Source: Paramoeba atlantica (Eukaryota; Discosea). From it: a stretch of 64,000 nt of DNA. Within the stretch, counting starts at the first letter, position 1, and every line of letters begins with the position of its first letter. The notes beneath the pieces were generated by a model that did no database searches, had not been told where the DNA came from, and was given only the letters and a program-made list of their open reading frames with translations. The position numbers and the translations under genes were made by a program. Below, in pieces: positions 1 through 11,808 of the stretch. The stretch spans positions 1 through 64,000 of the forward strand of contig CDRNVI010000160.1 of the NCBI GenBank assembly GCA_977017575.1. The letters are read 5' to 3'.

Positions 1-804
1 CCTAACCAACCCTAAACCCTAAACCCTAAACCCTAAACCCTAAACCCTAAACCCTAAACCCTAAACCCTAAACCCTAAACCCTAAACCCTAAACCCTAAA
101 CCCTAAACCCTAAACCCTAAACCCTAAACCCTAAACCCTAAACCCTAAACCCTAAACCCTAAACCCTAAACCCTAAACCCTAAACCCTAAACCCTAAACC
201 CTAAACCCTAAACCCTAAACCCTAAACCCTAAACCCTAAACCCTAAACCCTAAACCCTAAACCCTAAACCCTAAACCCTAAACCCTAAACCCTAAACCCT
301 AAACCCTAAACCCTAAACCCTAAACCCTAAACCCTAAACCCTAAACCCTAAACCCTAAACCCTAAACCCTAAACCCTAAACCCTAAACCCTAAACCCTAA
401 ACCCTAAACCCTAAACCCTAAACCCTAAACCCTAAACCCTAAACCCTAAACCCTAAACCCTAAACCCTAAACCCTAAACCCTAAACCCTAAACCCTAAAC
501 CCTAAACCCTAAACCCTAAACCCTAAACCCTAAACCCTAAACCCTAAACCCTAAACCCTAAACCCTAAACCCTAAACCCTAAACCCTAAACCCTAAACCC
601 TAAACCCTAAACCCTAAACCCTAAACCCTAAACCCTAAACCCTAAACCCTAAACCCTAAACCCTAAACCCTAAACCCTAAACCCTAAACCCTAAACCCTA
701 AACCCTAAACCCTAAACCCTAAACCCTAAACCCTAAACCCTAAACCCTAAACCCTAAACCCTAAACCCTAAACCCTAAACCCTAAACCCTAAACCCTAAA
801 CCCT
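1..804. repeat. Telomere, (CCCTAAA)n array
   Basis: About 114 head-to-tail copies of CCCTAAA run from the first base to position 804. Only the first dozen or so bases deviate (cctaaccaaccctaaa). The C-rich strand reads 5'->3' from the left end, so the G-rich strand TTTAGGG would form the 3' overhang, as at a true chromosome end. The TTTAGGG type is known from plants, many alveolates, oomycetes and several other protist groups, so it narrows the lineage little. The array stops abruptly at a T-rich stretch, followed by two degenerate units near 833-845. Confidence 0.98.
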
Positions 805-3317
805 TTTTCTTTTGATTCTTTTTTTTCCAAAACCTTAAACCCTGAAACCACCCACCATAAAAATAACAATTAAAAATCTTTGAATTTTTTTAAATTTAAA
901 AAAAAAGAATATTTTTATTATAAGAAATATGATAAGAGTGAGGAGGCCATATAATATTATCCGGGGAAGAAAATTGCTGGTCATAATTTTTAAAAAAAAT
1001 AACAGTGTATTATTCCCCATGAAAACTTTCCATTGCAATTTTTCGATGTCGCAAACATCTGTCAAAAACAATTATTGTTCCTGGAATAATTGGAATTTGA
1101 ATTGTATATGCTCCTGTTGGGTCTTCAAATTCAAAAAAACTCTCACCGACAAATGTTCCTAAAAAAATAACAATTTGAAATGTAATATCACATTCATCAG
1201 AGTGTCATTTGACTGATTGATCATTCGATGTCATTAAAGAAACATAGATTACAAATTCCCTAGAAGTGAAGCAATCATCGAAAAGAGAACATAGGTATTT
1301 CCTTTGAAGCCATAATTGTTTTTTCCATTGAAGAATTTTTCGTTCGAGTGGATTATTAGCAACTCCAAAATGGCGGACAAAATTGTGGGGTTTTTCAAAA
1401 CCTAATCCAAAATTAGAGGAAAACAATTAAAGGAGGTGGGTGGGTGGGTGGGTGGGGTGGGTGGGTGTAAGACGAACAGATGAAAAAGAAACAAAAATAA
1501 GATTAAAAAAAAAAAATAAAGGAAAAAAACAAAGAAAAAAAGATAAAAAATTAAAGAAAAAAAAATTAAAGAAAAAACCTGTTGCCCCAATTGCATTAAC
1601 AGTATATCCAATCATAATTGTTCCTTTAAGATCAAAATTTTTTGAAGTTTGTTTTTGTGAAAAACAATAAGAATTCTTCAAAAAGAAAAAGAAGATGTTC
1701 AAATATTGGGAAAGAACTGGTGGAAATGTTAGAAGTGGTTGAGAAAGGTTTGTGTTCATAAAGATATGATATTTGTGAAGTGAAAAAAAGGGAAAAATTT
1801 TGTGTTCTTTTCCAGGTTTGTTGAGAGGGTTTAAAAGGCTGCTTCTGCTGCTGCTGCTGAGAACGGAGGAGGAAAGATAATAATTTTTGAAAGGTTCTGG
1901 AATAGAAACTGAAAAAGGTGATAATATCATAAACTTCTCCTCCTCCTTTCTCAAAGGTGGTAAAGAAGAGGAAGGAGAGTTGCATTGAAATGCTGTTAAG
2001 TAAAAATTGTCTTCATTCATCACTTGCACTTTTCGCTTTTTTGCTTCTCTTTCTTCTCTTTTTTGTAAACACCAGTATGTTCAGCAGTCTTTTTGATGAA
2101 GAGAGGGAAAAAGGACTTTATGGGACATGGAAAGAAACTAACACAAAAAATGTGTTCAATATTTCTCTTTGTGGAGAATTCAAAAAAAAAAAAAAAAATA
2201 AAAAAAAAAATAAAAAAAAATAAAAAAAAAAACAAAAAATTCTCAAAAAAAAACAAAAAAAAGTGTCTTCAAAAAAGGGATTTTTGTGCCTGAAAAATGG
2301 GAGGGGGTAGGAACTCTGCTTTTTTTTATTTTTTTTTTTTGTGAGAATTTTTTTTGTTTTTTTTTGAGAATTTTTTGAGAATTTTTTTGAGAATTTTTGA
2401 GAATTTTTTTGTTTTTTTTTTGTTAAAATATTTGTGGGTTTAGAGAAGAAAGAAAACAAAAGAAAACTCTACCGCTATGTTGGCAAAGTTCTTAAAACAA
2501 AAAAAAAATATTTAAGAAGCAGCTTACTGGTACACTAAAAATTGAAGTCTAAACTCTAACCTTAAAGAGACATCCTCTCCTCTTCCAAGAAAAAATAAAA
2601 GTGTTTGCTGATTCACCAAGCATAAAGAGGCAACAACACAACCAACAACAATCATAAATAACAACCCTAAACCCTAGTGTTTCAATTTCCAGATTTTTCA
2701 TCTTTTTGCCATCTTTACACAGACGGAGGGGCACCACACCACTGCTGAAGGGAGGAAGCCAACTCTCCATAAGTCCGGAGACTTGTGCAATAGTTGGTGT
2801 TGATAAAAGGAAGGGTTAATAGTTTTTTTCTTTGTTGTTAAGGTGATATTAGTTTATTTTTCATTTGCAATCATTGTATTATATGTTTGTGTTTTTCATT
2901 TTTTTTCAAAAAAACCAAAAAATAAAACAAATCAAAAATTGATTTTTTTATTAATATTTTTTTGATTTTTCAAAAAAACAAAACAAACCTTTAACCTTTC
3001 TTTTTTATTATTTTGAACTCCAAAAAACAAAAGAGAAAGTAAAAAAAAAAAAATAAATCAGAAAAGAGGAGAGTAGATTTTGGCCGCACACAGACAGGAC
3101 GTGTCAAAGATGAAACAAAAGAAAGGAAAACAAATTGAACACAGAGAGAGGGAGGAAGGGAAGGAAAAAAGGAAAAGTAATGAAAGGAAAGGGAGAAAAG
3201 CTTGTAAACCTAATTGATGTGGTCCACAATATCACCCCTAAACCCCCAACAATACTTTGGTAAGAGAGAAAAAGGCAAAAGAGGAAAATCAGCAAAAAGA
3301 AAAAAGAAAAAGAAAAG

Positions 3318-3372
<55 letters not shown>

Positions 3373-3569
3373 AAAAAGAGGGAGAAGAGAAAAAAAAAAA
3401 GGATTGAAGGAGCAAGAGACAAAAAAGAATAAAAGAGAGAAAAAAAAAGAAAAAGAAGAGAAAAAATAAAAGAAAAAAAAGAAAAAAAGAAAAAAAAGAA
3501 AGAAAACCAAAGCACAAAAAAATCTCAGTCTATTAAAAAATAAGAGTGCTCTTATTTCTTGGTGGTTTC
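805..3569. other. Subtelomeric low-complexity region without genes
   Basis: No convincing gene is seen. The stretch is AT-rich with long A or T tracts: an almost pure A run with scattered T near 2180-2245, T-rich units of the form TGAGAATTTTTT repeated about six times near 2340-2415, and an unbroken A run of roughly 47 bases ending near 3367 inside an A/G-rich block. A short interstitial telomere-like motif (ccctaaaccctag) lies near 2664. Open frames here encode only Lys/Glu- or Phe-rich low-complexity strings and are not believed. Confidence 0.8.
1434..1467 (+). repeat. G-rich (GGGT)n tract, quadruplex candidate
   Basis: Seven or more runs of three to four G separated by single T occur within about 34 bases, about 630 bases inside the end of the telomeric array. 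Tracts of this form with one-base loops are among the strongest predicted intramolecular G-quadruplexes. It is an isolated G-rich island in an otherwise A/T-dominated region. Confidence 0.75.
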
Positions 3570-5582
3570 AAAGCAAGAGTAAATCACAAGGAATAAGATG
3601 ATACAATTTTTCAATGGATAAAGAACATTCTCTGAAAGAAAAAACATTAAAACAAAAAGTTATTTAAATATTATTTAAAAAAATATCAGAAAAAAGAAAC
3701 TAAATCCCTAACCCATCACATCACATTGTGCTTTATCTGAGAGAAAAATAGGATTCTTTGAATACAGTAAATCACAAGGAATAAGACAATGTAATTTTCA
3801 ATGATAAAAAACACTCTCTGAAGAAAAAAATAATAAAAAAAAGTAATTAATTACTGTTTAAAAAAATACCAGAAAAAAGAAACTGAACCTCTCACATCAC
3901 ATCATTGTGTTTTATCTGAGAAAAATAGACTTCTTTGGAGAGAATAAATCACAAAGAATAAGATGATGTAATTTTCAATGATAAAGAACATTCTCTGAAG
4001 GAAAAAACAATAAAAAAAAGTAATTAGTTATTGTTTAAAAAAATGTCGGAAAAAAAGAAATTGAACCCCTCACATCACATCAGGTGCTTATCTGAGAGAA
4101 AAATAAACTTCTTTGGATACAGTAAATCACAAGGAATAAGACAATGTTATTTTCAATGATAAAAAACACTCTCTGAAAGAAAAAATATTAAAACTTTAAT
4201 TATTTAAATATTGTTTAAAAAAATATCAGAAAAAAGAAACTGAACCCCTAACCCATCACATCACATTGTGTTTTATCTGAGAAAAAAATAGGATTCTTTG
4301 GATACAGTAAATCACAAGGAATAAGATGATGTAATTTTCAATGATAAAAAATACTCTCTGAAGAAAAAAACAATAAAAAAAAGGAATTAGTTATTGTTTA
4401 AAAAAATATCGAAAAAAAGAAACTGAACCCCTCACATCACATCATTGTACTTTATTTGAGAAAAATAGATTTCTTTGGAGAGAGTAAATCACAGGGAATA
4501 AGATGATGTGATTTTCAATGATAAAGAACAGTTTCTGAAGGAAAAAACAATAAAAAAAAGTAATTAGTTATTGTTTAAAAAAATATTGAAAAAAAGAAAC
4601 TAAACCCCTCACATCACATCAAGTGCTTTATCTGAGAGAAAAATAGGATTCTTTGGATACAGTAAATCACAAGGAATAAGATGATGTAATTTTCAATAAT
4701 AAAAAACACTCTCTGAAGAAAAAAACAATAAAAAAAAGTAATTAGTTACTATTTCAAAAAATACTGAAAAAAAGAAACTGAACTCCTCACATCACATCAT
4801 TGTGCTTTATCTGAGAAAAATAGGATTCTTTGGATACAGTAAATCACAGGAAATAAGACGATGTGATTTTTAATGATAAAGAACAGTTTCTGAAGGAAAA
4901 AACAATAAAAAAAAGTAATTAGTTATTGTTTAAAAAAATATCGAAAAAAAGAAACTGAACCCCTCACATCACATCAAGTGCTTTATTTGAGAAAAATAGA
5001 CTTCTTTAAATACAGTAAATCACAAGGAATAAAATAATATTATTTTCAATAATAAAGAATAGTTTCTAAAGGAAAAAACAATAAAAAAAAGTAATTAGTT
5101 ATTGTTTAAAAAAATACCCGAAAAAAGAAACTGAACCCCTCATATCACATCAGGTGCTTTATCTGAGAAAAATAGGCTTCTTTGGATACAGTAAATCACA
5201 AAGAATAAGATGATATTATTTTCAATGATAAAGAACAGTTTCTGAAGGAAAAAAACAATAAAACAAAATTATTTAAATATTGTTTAGAAAAATATCAGAA
5301 AAAAAAAACTGAACCCCTCACATCACATTATTGTGTTTTATCTAAGAGAAAAATAGATTTCTTTGGATACAGTAAATTACAAGGAATAAGACGATATAAT
5401 TTTCAATGATAAAGAACAGTTTCTGAAGGAAAAAACATTAAAACTTTAATTATTTAAATATTGTTTAAAAAAATGTTGGAAAAAAGAAACTGAACCTCTA
5501 ACCCATCACATCACATTGTGCTTTATCTGAGAGAAAAATAGGATTCTTTGGATACAATAAATCACAGGGAATAAGATGATAT
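3570..5582. repeat. Subtelomeric satellite, about 180-bp unit, about 12 copies
   Basis: A motif (taaatcacaaggaataaga) recurs at about 3580, 3768, 3945, 4123, 4308, 4485, 4663, 4840, 5016, 5192, 5383 and 5558. Spacing is 175-191 bases with a mean close to 180. Each unit continues with an attttcaatgataaaga block, a poly-A-rich middle, a gaaactgaacccctcacatcacat block and a tttatctgagagaaaaata block. Sub-variants recur with a three-unit rhythm (see findings). The last unit is interrupted by the retroposon at 5583-6007 and resumes for about 55 bases from 6008. No reading frame is conserved, so this is non-coding satellite. Confidence 0.95.
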
Positions 5583-6007
5583 TTTTTTTTTTTTCTTTTT
5601 GAGGCAGACTTTATTCAATTAGTAGTTCTTAATCTAAGCCATTTGAATTACATTAAGTTATATTTGTTTTTAACCTCTAACGAGAAATGAAGTTTTAAAC
5701 TTCAGCTTAGTTCAGTCAGTCTTTATGCTGAACTTTAGAACTTCTGCAAGTTCAGGCTGGAGGATGCACATCAGAAGGGAGAATAATCCAAAGTTCCTTC
5801 TAAGGGAATTTATCCTCAACTTTTTAGCAGATAGGGCTGAGATGTAACCTGTTCCGATTTTCACACTTCTTCAAGAGCTCCTCACTCCAATCAAATCACT
5901 CTACAGCACCAGAAAAATTTTCCATAATATCGAAAAACTGGGATTTGAACTTACCCCCCCAAGGTTGGACATAGTTGAATTTACGACTAAACTACGGGCG
6001 CCAACCC
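5583..6007 (-). mobile_element. tRNA-derived SINE with 18-bp target-site duplication
   Basis: The sequence cagggaataagatgatat occurs at 5565-5582 and again at 6008-6025, directly flanking the insert, so it is an 18-bp target-site duplication cut from the satellite unit. Read on the minus strand, the insert begins with a tRNA-like head (GGCGCCCGTAGTTTAGTCG) containing a good pol III box A (TAGTTTAGTCG). About 35 bases further on is a box B (GTTCAAATCCC). It ends in a poly-A tail, seen as poly-T at 5583-5593 on the plus strand. Head, body of about 340 bases, A-tail and long target duplication are diagnostic of a SINE mobilised by LINE-type target-primed reverse transcription. The partner LINE is not in the window. 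Confidence 0.88.
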
Positions 6008-6065
6008 CAGGGAATAAGATGATATCATTTTTAATGATAAAAAATACTTTCTGAAGAAAAAAAAC

Positions 6066-7616
6066 AATTAAAATAAAAAAAAATAAAACAAAAAAAATTC
6101 CGAATATCAACAAAAAGATTAAAACTCAAAAGAAACAACAAAAAACAAACTTTCATATTTTTAAGCTTTCAAAACCCTGAAATAAAAAAGAAATAAAAAA
6201 AAACAAAAAGAAAAAAAAAAAAAGAAAATGAGAGAAAAAGAAAAAAAGAAATCAAAAAAGAAATCAAAAAACCATTGAAAAAAAAGAAATCCTGTTCTCA
6301 CTCAACACAAAAGAAAATGAATCCCTTTTGATTTTTTTTATTGTTCATTCTGAGAATAAAAAGAATTAGTTTTTTATTTTTCTAAATTTTTTCAAAAAAG
6401 AAAAAGAAAAAGAGAAAAAGAAAAAAGAGAAAAAGAAAAAAGAGAAAAAGAAAAAAGAGAAAAAGAAAAAAGAAAAAAGAAAAAAAAAAACAATTTTGTG
6501 TGAAAAAAAATAAAAAAGAAAAAGAGATGAAGAAAAAAGAAGAAAAAAGAAACAAAAAAGAAAAAGAGAAAAAGAAAAAAAGAAATAAGAAAAAGAAGAG
6601 GAAAAAAGAAAAGAAAGAAAACCTCAAAGAATTAAATCACCGGATAAACCTTGTGAATTCTCTTATCTTTCTCACTTTGAGAAAAATAGATTGGTTTTTC
6701 ATTTCTCTTTCTTAATATAAAAGTGATACATTGAAAAAACCAAAAATCTCTTGATTTCTAAAAGTCTATTTTTCTCATCTTTTAAAAAACAAAAACCAAA
6801 CACAAAAATCAAACAAAAACAAAAAACAAAAAAGAAAAACTTTTTTGCCGAAAAACTGATTTTTATTTTGGGTGCGATTTTTTTTCTTGAAATTTGACAA
6901 GGAAGTGAAAAAGAATTCAAATGTTCTTGTTTTTTCTTAGTTGTTCAAGCTTCCATCAAGATAGGACCAATACAAATTCAATTTTTTTTCTTTTTTTCTT
7001 CTTTAATCTTATTTTTGGTTTGCATTTGGATTTTTTCAATCAATTTTGGTCATACAATCCTTTTTCTTTATTTTTTTTTGTTTTTTTCTCTTTTTTGTTG
7101 AATCTTTCTCTTTCTCTTTCTTTTTCTTTTTTTCTTTCTTTCTCACAAACAAAAAAGAAAAAAAAAACTGTTCGAAACAAAAAACCAAAAAAAAACCAAA
7201 AAAAAACCAAAAAAAGAAAAAGAAAATGGATGATGTGGCAACATTTGATTGGGAATTGGATTTTTTTTTTCTTTTTTGGAAAAGAAAGCAGTGGGTGAGA
7301 AAAAAACAGAAAAACAGAAAGAGAAAAGAAAGAAATTGAAAGAAAAGAAGAGTTGAAAGGTTTGGAAAGATATATGATAGATTGTTTGATTTACCAATGA
7401 ACTTTTTTATTCCATATTTCAAGTGAATGTTTTAGTTTATTATTCTTTTTTTTTTTCTTTATTCACAAACTATTAAAAACAACACCACCGGATCAATTAT
7501 TTCACTTTTCCACACACAATCAAAAGAAAGAATTGAGAAAATCAAAGAAAAATGAAAGGTTTCTTTTTTAGCACACCTTATGCTTCGACGTTTTTCGTTT
7601 CTTTCGGATAGAATTG
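6066..7616. other. Low-complexity spacer, no gene
   Basis: A/G-rich tracts (6180-6250, 6400-6630) give way to T-rich tracts (6960-7140). Some 7-12-base units are repeated, such as aaccaaaaa near 7180-7215. No frame with ordinary amino-acid composition is visible. The stretch ends at the 3' end of the gag-like remnant. Confidence 0.7.
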
Positions 7617-9231
7617 TCACTTTAATCGATTCGATTCGTAAATCTTTCGAAAAAATTCGTTAGTTTTTTGCAATGTATAGGGTGGTGAAATTGGGCCAAG
7701 AGCATTCTCCTCACTCACACTGAGAGGTGAATTAACATCTCTTAAAAATTGTTTATACATCTTGTCTTCTTTCATTGAAGATGAAGCACTGGCATCAGCA
7801 CTGGCTCCTTCCTCTGGTAGTAGAAAACAACCATCTTTGGGAGTTGAGCGTTCAGGACAGTCTTTCTTCTTGTGACCAGGTTGCAAACATTTGATACACA
7901 AATTTTTTCCTTTGATCTCTTTCCAAGAAATTTTTTTCTCCTTTGCACTCTCATTCCCATTCTCGTTCGAAGACGTCAATGAAGGCAGCGGTTTCTTCTT
8001 GTAACACTGACTTTCTGAATGGCCAGTTTTCTTACAAAACACATAAGTTGTCTTTTTCTTTAGCACCTTTGCATCCTCTTTCAACAAAACAAACTGGTTT
8101 GTGTCTTTGACCTCAAAGGCATGGTCCACTAAAACTCTCCAATGAACCTCCTGGTCACACTCAAACACTTGACCAAAATTCCTCGCCCAAAGTAATTCAT
8201 ATTCTGTGTGAGAATTCTCGGAGCTTTAATTTTGCTTCTTTCGAATTCAAATCCAACTGAAGCTCCAACAGAAACCAAGAGAGTCGCTCTGCAAATTTCT
8301 TTATACATTCTGACTCTTCTTGAACCACTGAACCCAAGAGTCCCTCCACCTTCTGACTGAAGTTGGCTCCCAAATTCGATTTTTTTAAAAACTTAAACAT
8401 CTGGTTCACCATCCAATCCAAGGTATCTGACTGTACAAAATCAGACTTTGTTGTTCCAGATACTGCCCGCAAGAGATACTTCTTCTGCACCCCCTCTTGC
8501 AAACCTTCAGCCTTCATCAAAATCTTAAATGAAAACTGAAACTCAAGGACTTTCACAACGTTCTTTGTTGGGGTTTTTAATTTTAGTAGATTGTCAAGTT
8601 TCTTTAACCAATCTCCCGAGCCCGTGGATGATTCAAACAAACCAACTGAAGGATTAGCTACTCCCCTCAGTATTCTAGCTTGCTTCCTTGAATCACTCCC
8701 ACTTGAGGAAGAACGATCTGACACAGACTGCTCCTTCTTCATCACGTGATAATCTGATTCTGACTCAGTTGAAGAAGTGGCTTCCTTCTCTTCCAACTTT
8801 GTCATTCTTCTTCCAGGAATTCTCAAATTCCCTGGAACACCTGAAGGTCCTACTCAACTTCTTATGTTTGAGTACTCAGGTTCTAATATTTCAAATTTTA
8901 TCTCATGAGCCAATGTTTGTTTCAAGAGCTTCAATATAACTTGGATCATAGAAATTCGCTTCTGCAAACTCACAATGGCCTCTTCATGAAACTCACCCTC
9001 ATCTAGATTGAGATTAATCACCTGATCCATTAATGTGAGTTCAAGTTTCCTCAGTTTGTCATAACACTGGACAATTTCAGACTCCAGTGACCCTGACGAG
9101 ACTGATAACAACAACTCAGATGACAACATCTGTTCAATTTCACTTTCTGCATCTTGATCCTCTTGTTTCGAACTAAGGGGCATCTCATAGGCCTCCTCCT
9201 TTGCTGACTCCATAGAGAAAAAGTTTTCCAA
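7617..9231 (-). pseudogene. Gag-like retrotransposon protein remnant with CCHC zinc knuckles
   Basis: A coding sequence of about 535 codons reads right to left with two lesions. It starts at an ATG at 9231. The first 125 residues are acidic and helical (coiled-coil-like). An in-frame TGA follows near 8854, after which the same frame resumes without an ATG being needed. The middle section (to about 8200) has the helical character of a retrotransposon capsid. A frameshift near 8200 joins it to the C-terminal section. That section carries two knuckles about 50 residues apart: a perfect CX2CX4HX4C (CIKCLQPGHKKKDC) and a degenerate upstream one in which the first Cys is Tyr. No protease, reverse transcriptase or integrase follows at lower coordinates and no LTRs are obvious, so this is a truncated, decaying element. 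A domesticated gag gene is less likely given the two breaks. Confidence 0.7.
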
Positions 9232-10153
9232 AAAAAAATGGATTTACAACCAATTAAACTCGACACACACAAGGAAAAGACCAAAAAAAAGTTGAGTCCT
9301 CTACAGAATAGTATGGAAATAGAGACAAGAATAGAGAACAAGAACAAAGAACAAAGAAAGAACAAACTTGGTTCAATATCTTTTATCAAATGCATTCCAA
9401 AAGCCAAAAAGAACAAAAGAAAGTTTACACTCTTTCACCCACAAATGGGTCCAAAGAACAAAACCTCTTTTATACAAAAAAGGGCAACAAATAATTTACA
9501 ATTATTCACAATTGGAAAACACACACAAAACAGTTCAGTGTTTCCACTCACCAACAAAACGACAAAGTCAACAAAACCAACTATGACAACCCAACACAAG
9601 CCTAGACTTTTAATCTGTCAAAATTGACAGATCTCTGGAGAGCAGGAAACAAAAAACAGAAACACATGCACCAAAGACAAGTTAAAAATGTGAGTTTTAT
9701 TCTTGGGGCAAAAACAAGGGAAATATTTGAACTAGAGATAAAATGTAGGAGTAAAGAAAACACAGTTGAGATAGGGGTGTGATAGAAATAAAAGGAATGT
9801 TAAATCAGCATTTTAATCAAGGAAAACAAGGACAGAATCAAATCAGAACAGAACAAAATAAACATTAGGAAAGACAAGAAAGAGGAAAATAATACAAGGA
9901 AAAAATACAATAGAAAAGGAGGGAAGAAGGAAAAGAGGAAGCAGTGGTCAATCAAAGAAGCAGAGTGATGAGATAGCATCAAATTGAATAGAAGACAAAC
10001 AAAACAGGGTTTGTCACAACTCTGTCTTTTCCTCCTTTCTTCTTCTTCTTCTTCAGTGAGTCACAAAATAAAGCAGCTGCTTTTTTTTGATCTTTTCTCA
10101 AGAAAAAAAAAAAAAAGGTAGTGCCTTGAATAAAAATAATAATATATTTTTCA
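9232..10153. other. Spacer between element remnants
   Basis: No recognisable gene. The first 400 bases could be the 5' untranslated part of the gag-like element. A plus-strand frame at 9238-9627 is Lys/Thr/Asn-rich and has no family resemblance. A small hairpin (ctgtcaa / ttgacag) lies at 9615-9630. Confidence 0.5.
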
Positions 10154-11537
10154 TTATTTGTCAAGAGCCTCCTCTTTCACAATAACAACTGGAGCAACTG
10201 TTGGGAGTTTCCAGTTTTCAGCCATTCCTCTTGCTGGCCTTCTATCTTGGTTTCGAAGAAAATAGCTATAAGAAATCAATAACAATTTTTTTTCTTGTAA
10301 AAATTTGATTTTCACAGGGCCAGTCACTGTTGTGGTGGACCCATCCTGAAAAATTTTCTGGTAGGCAATAACCCCCAACTTCTTTCAAATTTGTGAAGGG
10401 AAATCAAATTGTCTCCAAAATTCTTTCTTTTTAGTTTTTTTGATTTGTTTTGGTTTTGGTAATGTTATCATTGACCAAAAAGAAAAAGAAAACCTTAGAA
10501 AAATGTTAAATAAAAATCTGGTGAGAGCACCAATGTTTTTAACCTTTTCCCCTCCACTAAAAGAATTTTATATGTGAGTGAAAAGAATCTTTAGAAAAAA
10601 AAAAACTTATGAAAGTGTTTTTTATCAATTTTTTGAGGGTCTTTAGGATTCTTTGGGTCAGAATACAATGAACCATTTGTTCATTCATTAGTGTTGTTAT
10701 CTCATCTTGTTTGTTTCCACCAGGTTCTGCTATTTTTTTCACTTTTTTTTTTTCTATTTGAAGCATTTTGCTCTTTTTGAATCAAACAAAGACATTCTTT
10801 AGTCTCCCAAGTATCTTTGATCATCAGTTTGTTTTCCATTTCAAAAAGTTGAAAAAGAACACCTCCTCTTCTCCCACCCCATCTTGATTCCACCCAAAAA
10901 TTTTAAGTGAAAAAGAACCTAATTATCATCCTTTTTGGCAATTGGACTCAGATCTTTTTGCCTTTCCATGTTTTTTTGGGGTCTTTTTTATCTATCCACT
11001 TTGCCACATCACTTCCACAGTTGTGTTTCAGAGCCAAAAAATGCAAGTTGACCTCTGGCTGTGTTCTCTCCCAAGAAATTTTTTTGTTTCAAAGTGTTCC
11101 CTCTTCAATTTGCCTTTCACCTTTCTGTTTCTTGTTGATGCCTTTTTCTTAATCTAAAGAAGAATTGTAATAATCATTTGTTTCATCTTGGTTCAGTTTC
11201 ATCTTCTTGTTTTTCATCTCTCAGGCAACCACACTTCAATAGAAGTTTAGATTAGAAAAACTTAAGTTGACCAATTTCCCTATCTTGATATTTTTTTTTT
11301 TCTTTGAAAACAAAAGGTCATCAATGTGCCAATTTTGAAGTTTGCAGTCAACCCATTTTCATCAACCATTTCAGGCTGGTGGAGAGATAACCAAGCAGCA
11401 AATTGGGTAAACTGTTGCTTGTATCTCTCTGTTGTTGATGACAACCACTTCATCTTTTTCACTTTATCCACTTCTTGACTTGAAACTGTCTCATCAATAA
11501 AAATCAGATGTGTTGAAGAAGACATGATTAGTTGCAA
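10154..11537 (-). pseudogene. Decayed coding sequence, unidentified (mobile element likely)
   Basis: Several minus-strand segments of normal amino-acid composition succeed one another with stops and frameshifts between them. At 11537-11280 there is an ATG-started frame of 85 codons; its helical stretch near STTERYKQQFTQFAAWL resembles the N-terminal core-binding domain of tyrosine recombinases, though this is weak. At 11220-10930 a single frame continues through one TAA and two TGA codons. At 10890-10560 two frames are joined by an 11-base poly-A slip. At 10378-10154 there is a 74-codon C-terminal-looking piece. The pattern is a once-continuous protein gene under decay. Its position beside the gag-like remnant favours a mobile element, but no catalytic motif could be confirmed. 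Confidence 0.4.
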
Positions 11538-11808
11538 TTTCCTCCAAAACTGAAATCAAAAAAAAAAGGCTTGAAAAACAAAATGTGCAATGTTCATCTA
11601 TGCTATTTTTGAATTTAAGAGCATTATTTTTTTTTATTGGCAAAATACAGCCAAAATAAATTTTAGACTTTGAAAAAAAAGAGTTGATTTTCTCTTACAA
11701 TCTTCACTTGCAAAAGACCTTTTGCCTATGATTTTAAACCATTTAATATTATTAACTCTAAAATTATTACTTAATAAAGAAAAATTTAAATAAAGTTTAT
11801 TTTTTATT

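Noticed and set aside
2662..2676. Interstitial telomeric repeat as evidence of a chromosome fusion
   Set aside because: Only about two units are present, which is common by chance or repair in subtelomeres.
3104..3517. Long Phe- or Lys-rich frames in the subtelomere
   Set aside because: They translate poly-A/poly-T tracts in all frames and lack normal composition, signal or splice structure.
3570..5582. CRISPR-like array
   Set aside because: The repeated unit is the whole ~180 bases with no unique spacers, and the sequence is eukaryotic.
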